Source of the DNA: Saccoglossus kowalevskii
Taxonomy: Eukaryota > Hemichordata > Enteropneusta > Harrimaniidae
Direction: 5' to 3'
Assembly (NCBI RefSeq): GCF_000003605.2
Contig: NW_003118932.1
Coordinates: 141,460 to 174,861 of the forward strand
DNA: 33,402 nucleotides
The position numbers were made by a program, and so were the translations under genes. Positions within the stretch are counted from its first letter, which is position 1. Each line of letters begins with the position of its first letter. Below are positions 30,036 through 33,402 of this stretch, one piece after another. Below the pieces are notes generated by a model, which had not been told where the DNA came from, did not search any database, and saw only the letters and a list, made by a program, of their open reading frames with translations.

Positions 30036-30797
30036 AATGTCACAGCAAATTATTAATTAATTATTAACAGCACCTTGAACCTCGGCTCTAAATTTCTGAT
30101 AATGTAAAACACATAAAAAAAAAAAAAAAATTGAAAAAATACGCTTTATATAGATTGCACATATCCTGTACTTGGTTTTGAAATGCTCTAAATTTAATAG
30201 ATTGACTACAATTGGCTGCAATTATTTGGAAGGTCAGGTTCAAAGTCATGTTTCTGTGACACTTCCTAAGAAAATCCTTTTAAAACTTGCACTTGACTTA
30301 GAAACCTTTCCTGTACGTTCACACCTGACAGCATATCTACAATGATATTCAAATATGTTACTTGATACTGCTTAAGTTTTTCTATTTTCTTTGAATATGT
30401 TAAATCAGGGAGAATCAATGTGTTAAACCACTCTAGTGTCTTTGGTCAAACTAGTGCATAGTTTCCCTCACAAATATAGTATCAGGTAATCCACTGTATT
30501 AGACATAAAACAAAAAGTTTAAGAACTGATAATTATTTCATTATTTACTTTCGTGCTATTCTATTTGTCAGAATTCCCTCCCCCCTTCACCCAGAGCTCA
30601 TCTATTCTCACTTTTTCATTTCTTGGCTCGTGAATATGTGCAAGATCTGATTGAATTGCTGATATAGAATTTACATTGTATATTTGATAGAGATCAATTT
30701 TGTGATTTCTAGATGGTCCTGTTTTTTTTCCTGGTTGGCATAAACTGACATACACTGTGTTTAATTGTCTGAAAGAAGACACAGGATAAATTAGCCG
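30036..30797. other. Non-coding stretch
   Basis: No earlier part of the retroelement can be read. The minus-strand frame at 30561-30806 has no recognised family pattern. A poly(A) run of about 14 is at 30117-30130. Confidence 0.4.
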
Positions 30798-31133
30798 TTT
30801 CAGCACCAGACACTCTTGCCTAAATTTTCCTGCACATCTTTCTCGTATGCTTCAAAATTTCTGGATATGAACCCTAATTTTGGAGCCAACAACCTAAATT
30901 TGAGTTTACTGTAGAATAATTTATTTTCGCTTGGAATTTATTTTCGCTGAAAGGATGATTCCGTGAAAATAAAATTCAGCGAATATACTTTTTTTCCTAT
31001 ATTTCACATTAAACTCACCAAAAATCAGTGAAAATAAATTCCATACAAAACGCCCAAAAAGCTATTTCAGCGAAAAATAATTCCAGCGAAAATAAAGTAT
31101 TCCACAGTATTTTCAGTTTTTACTCAAAAACTT
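30798..31133 (+). mobile_element. Repeat family R3 copy, interrupted by a MITE
   Basis: The left part (TTTCAGCACCAG ... 'ATGAACCCTAATTTTGGAGC' ... CCTAAATTTGAGTT) and the right part (TTTTCAGTTTTTACTCAAAAA) are contiguous in the copies at 13289 and 16986, and are separated here by the family-1 MITE at 30907-31109. The R3 right end beyond about 31133 is missing or unrecognisable. Confidence 0.7.
30907..31109 (-). mobile_element. MITE family 1, full-length copy nested in R3 (203 bp)
   Basis: TA-CTGTAGAATAATTTATTTT at the left and AAAATAAAGTATTCCACAG-TA at the right form the best-conserved TIRs of the family. TTTTCGCTTGGAATTTATTT on the left pairs with the AATTCCAGCGAAAATAAA block on the right. 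Orientation is opposite to 4181-4380. Confidence 0.88.
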
Positions 31134-31912
31134 GTACGTCTGTAAATCTCATCACCAGTTTCTAATCACTAATGCTTGTACATGTACCCATTAATCAGGT
31201 CTCAGTAACCTTGTAGTTCAGTTTCCTGTTTCTATGCTGTCAAATACAGGATTTATCATTGAAACTGGTCACTGATCATATCAGTTATTCAAGCTTACGT
31301 GTAATTGACAGGCAGAAAAGCAGTGAATTCTAAAATGATTTTTTTCTCTGAATTATTGCTATCGTTGTTTAAAAACTGATTTGTAAATAATACCGTTCTG
31401 TGATCAATAATTTAGAACTGCGTTTGATTGAGTGGGTTGAAGATTAAGAAGACATCTGAAGTAGATGTTTTATGACTTCGTCAAATTTGACAGTGCTGCA
31501 CTTGACATAGATTTACTATGTATGTCGGTGTAAACCACATCAAAATTTGATCTGCATTTGACTATTGATACAATGTACATGTGAATAAGAATGATGGTTT
31601 TATTTTTGAAAGGATTTGTTGTAGAGAAATAAATTGAAGTAAATACTGCAAAGCTAGATAATACAGGAGCATATTATTGGTGTCCACTCCCGATTTGAAA
31701 GGAAATCATGTACATGTAATGTGAAAGATAGTCAAGTCATATTTCAAAATTAGGAAATAATGTTATCTCTCCTCAAAAATGGCAGAATGGAGGCACTGTA
31801 AACATGGAACCGCAATTAGGAACTACTTTTTTATATGCTTTTTCCATTCCAGGTTTGCAATGAAAAGCTGATTTTTTTATTTTTACTGCTTCTTATACAT
31901 GCATTATAAATG
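31134..31912. other. Non-coding stretch
   Basis: No exon or repeat is supported. TACATGTA-type words occur at about 31183 and 31713. An acceptor-like TTTTTCCATTCCAG (ending 31852) leads into a short hydrophobic frame with no donor. Confidence 0.4.
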
Positions 31913-32086
31913 TACCATTAAATCTGTATTAGAAGTCGCACACATTGTCTTTGAACAATTGAAAACCAAAAATTCACCATTTCTCATATGTGTAGATGCT
32001 CTAATACTCTAATAGGAGCCACATCCCCTCTGTTGTATTGTGCCATTTTAATAGAAGCTGCAGCTTCTAATACAGATTTTATAGTA
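31913..32086 (-). mobile_element. MITE family 2 copy, inverted (174 bp)
   Basis: Its reverse complement starts TA-CTATAAAATCTGTATTAG and follows 24458-24650 through the GCAGCTTCTATTAAAATG, 'ATATGAGAAATGGTGAAT' and 'TTCTAATACAGATTTAATGG' blocks, with small deletions. Flanked by TA on both sides. Confidence 0.75.
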
Positions 32087-32844
32087 TTTAATAATGGTGA
32101 GAATTTCAGCATATTTTGTTTCCAATTTGGCCATTATCTTGATTTTTTTATGTTGATATCAATGTGAAGTTATTTAAAAGACTGTACCTGATTGGCTCCC
32201 CAACCCTAACACCTAAGAGTCTGACCAATCAGAGAGCAGCTTGTTTGTTGCCAGTTTTTTTCACCATATCAAATTCTGCCTTGTATATATGCTTCAATTT
32301 CATGTGGTGCTGACAAGCAAATAAGGGGTCAACCATTTGACTTCTGGGGGTGGGGTGGGGGTGGAAGAGTGTGACCGGTGCGATTTTTATTTTCATGGTG
32401 TCTTATAATTTTTATTTTTCCTGAATGTACTAATTTTTTTTTTCTGTAGTGTTGATCTTGAAAATTTATTTTTCCACAAATTATTTGCCACCCTCTATGA
32501 TTTAAAGTCAGCAACCCCTAAATGATTACCATTTGATCAATCACTATGCAATGCAGCCTGAACTTGACTCATTTACTTTCCCTTTATAAAGTGTTCTTTT
32601 CTTGAACATGACAGACATCCACTTTAATAAAGAACTATACCACTTCATATTTACGATCAATTTGTCGTGGTCGTTGATGAGAAGGTTGTAAACTTTTATT
32701 GAGGAAGAATTGTATGTCAAGATCACATTGCAGTTACATTAAATTGACAAGCACCTGTCAAGTAAAAAAAATGTCTTCAAAACATTTTTCAGTGTGCTAT
32801 GTAAAAGTTATATCGAGTAAAACTTGTCCAAACTGAACCCTGAG
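32087..32844. other. Non-coding stretch before minisatellite 3
   Basis: Contains an inverted CCAAT pair (CTGATTGGC near 32188, GACCAATCAG near 32223), the G-run cluster listed separately, and at 32815-32844 a degenerate 30-bp unit of the following array. No exon is supported. Confidence 0.4.
32346..32364 (+). other. G-quadruplex-prone G cluster
   Basis: Runs of 5, 4, 5 and 2 guanines are separated by single T bases. Two-tetrad folding is readily possible. A three-tetrad fold needs the last short run to be replaced or bulged. It stands out in a window where G runs of this kind are absent. Confidence 0.55.
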
Positions 32845-33402
32845 TAATTCACAAACCTGTCTTAGCTGAACCCAGTGTAATAGGTAAACCTGTCTAAGAT
32901 GAACCCAGTGTAATTGGCTAACCTGTCTTAGCTGAACCCAGTGTAATTGACTAACCTGTCTTACCTGAACCCAGTGTAATTGGCTAACCTGTCTTAGCTG
33001 AACCCAGTGTAATAGGTAAACCTGTCTAAGATGAACCCAGTGTAATTGGCTAACCTGTCTTAGCTGAACCCAGTGTAATAGGTAAACCTGTCTAAGATGA
33101 ACCCAGTGTAATTGGCTAACCTGTCTTAGCTGAACCTAGTGTAATAGGTAAACCTGTCTAAGATGAACCCAGTGTAATTGGCTAACCTGTCTTAGCTGAA
33201 CCCAGTGTAATTGGCTAACCTGTCTTAGCTGAACCCAGTGTAATTGACTAACCTGTCTTAGCTGAACCCAGTGTAATTGGCTAACCTGTCTTAGCTGTAC
33301 ACTGTGTAATAGGTAAACCTGTCTAAGATGAACCTGTGAGTGTAATTGGCTACCCTGTCTTAGCTGAACCCAATGTAATTGGCTAACCTGTCTAAGATGA
33401 AC
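32845..33402. repeat. Minisatellite 3: about 17 units of 33 bp, continues past the window
   Basis: Two unit types alternate: A, with TAATAGGTAAACCTGTCTAA and GATGAACCCAGTG; and B, with TAATTGGCTAACCTGTCTTA and GCTGAACCCAGTG. The order from 32845 is degenerate, A, B, B, B, A, B, A, B, A, B, B, B, B, A, B, then an A/B hybrid. One A unit (33307) is 36 bp. B units carry ATTGG. Read on the minus strand the units are open in one frame as 11-residue repeats. Confidence 0.95.

Noticed and set aside
30561-30806. Minus-strand frame of 81 codons near the R3 copy
   Set aside because: No recognisable family pattern, start context or splice support.

Overview
The window is AT-rich nuclear DNA from an animal, almost all of it non-coding. 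Split, GT-AG-type exon candidates, many short TIR elements of about 200 bp, several minisatellites, one poly(A)-tailed insertion with a target duplication and DIRS/Ngaro-like remnants exclude a prokaryote. The frequent palindrome TACATGTA and the 'TACTGTA...TTTCGCTGGAATT' foldback repeats are what I associate with mollusc (bivalve or gastropod) genomes. That assignment is inference from composition and repeat style, not from a gene.

Protein-coding content is sparse. The best gene evidence is on the + strand at 6208-6275, a 68-bp exon with strong acceptor and donor sites that encodes a charged, heptad-bearing helix. A second strong acceptor at 7797-7799 continues the same frame, with matching phase, to a stop at 7840-7842. 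I read this as the 3' end of a + strand gene for an unrecognised coiled-coil protein. A possible preceding exon at 5852-5946 is much weaker. Other open segments (13598-13929 minus; 19856-19942 plus; 25533-25712 plus) are listed only as low-confidence candidates.

The rest is repeat-rich. MITE family 1 (TA-flanked, CTGTAAAA termini) has six full-size copies (1483-1684, 4181-4380, 6376-6600, 20956-21161, 28230-28440, 30907-31109), a short one (3459-3591) and a degenerate one (25332-25480). MITE family 2 has the same first bases but a different interior, at 24458-24650, 31913-32086 and a fragment at 92-137. Family R3 (about 225 bp, terminal TTCACCACCAG) lies at 16986-17210, 13289-13520, 30798-31133 and, diverged, 481-650. 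Two family-1 copies are nested, one inside a minisatellite and one inside an R3 copy. In the first case the uninterrupted neighbours show the empty site and confirm a TA duplication.

Three minisatellites stand out: 5212-5640 (alternating 49/37-bp units), 28171-29226 (65-66-bp units) and 32845-33402 (33-bp units, running off the window). Each unit type carries a CCAAT/ATTGG motif. Between 26.3 and 30.0 kb the minus strand holds a clear RNase H-like fragment and a weaker possible tyrosine-recombinase fragment of a DIRS/Ngaro-type retroelement. Several more complex, non-repetitive blocks (10.86-11.01, 12.39-12.49, 14.93-15.42, 16.72-16.96, 23.12-24.11 kb) look like candidate conserved non-coding DNA. 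One has a perfect 16-bp palindrome with a Grainyhead-type core, another a perfect CArG box. I found no tRNA, rRNA or CRISPR array and no complete gene.
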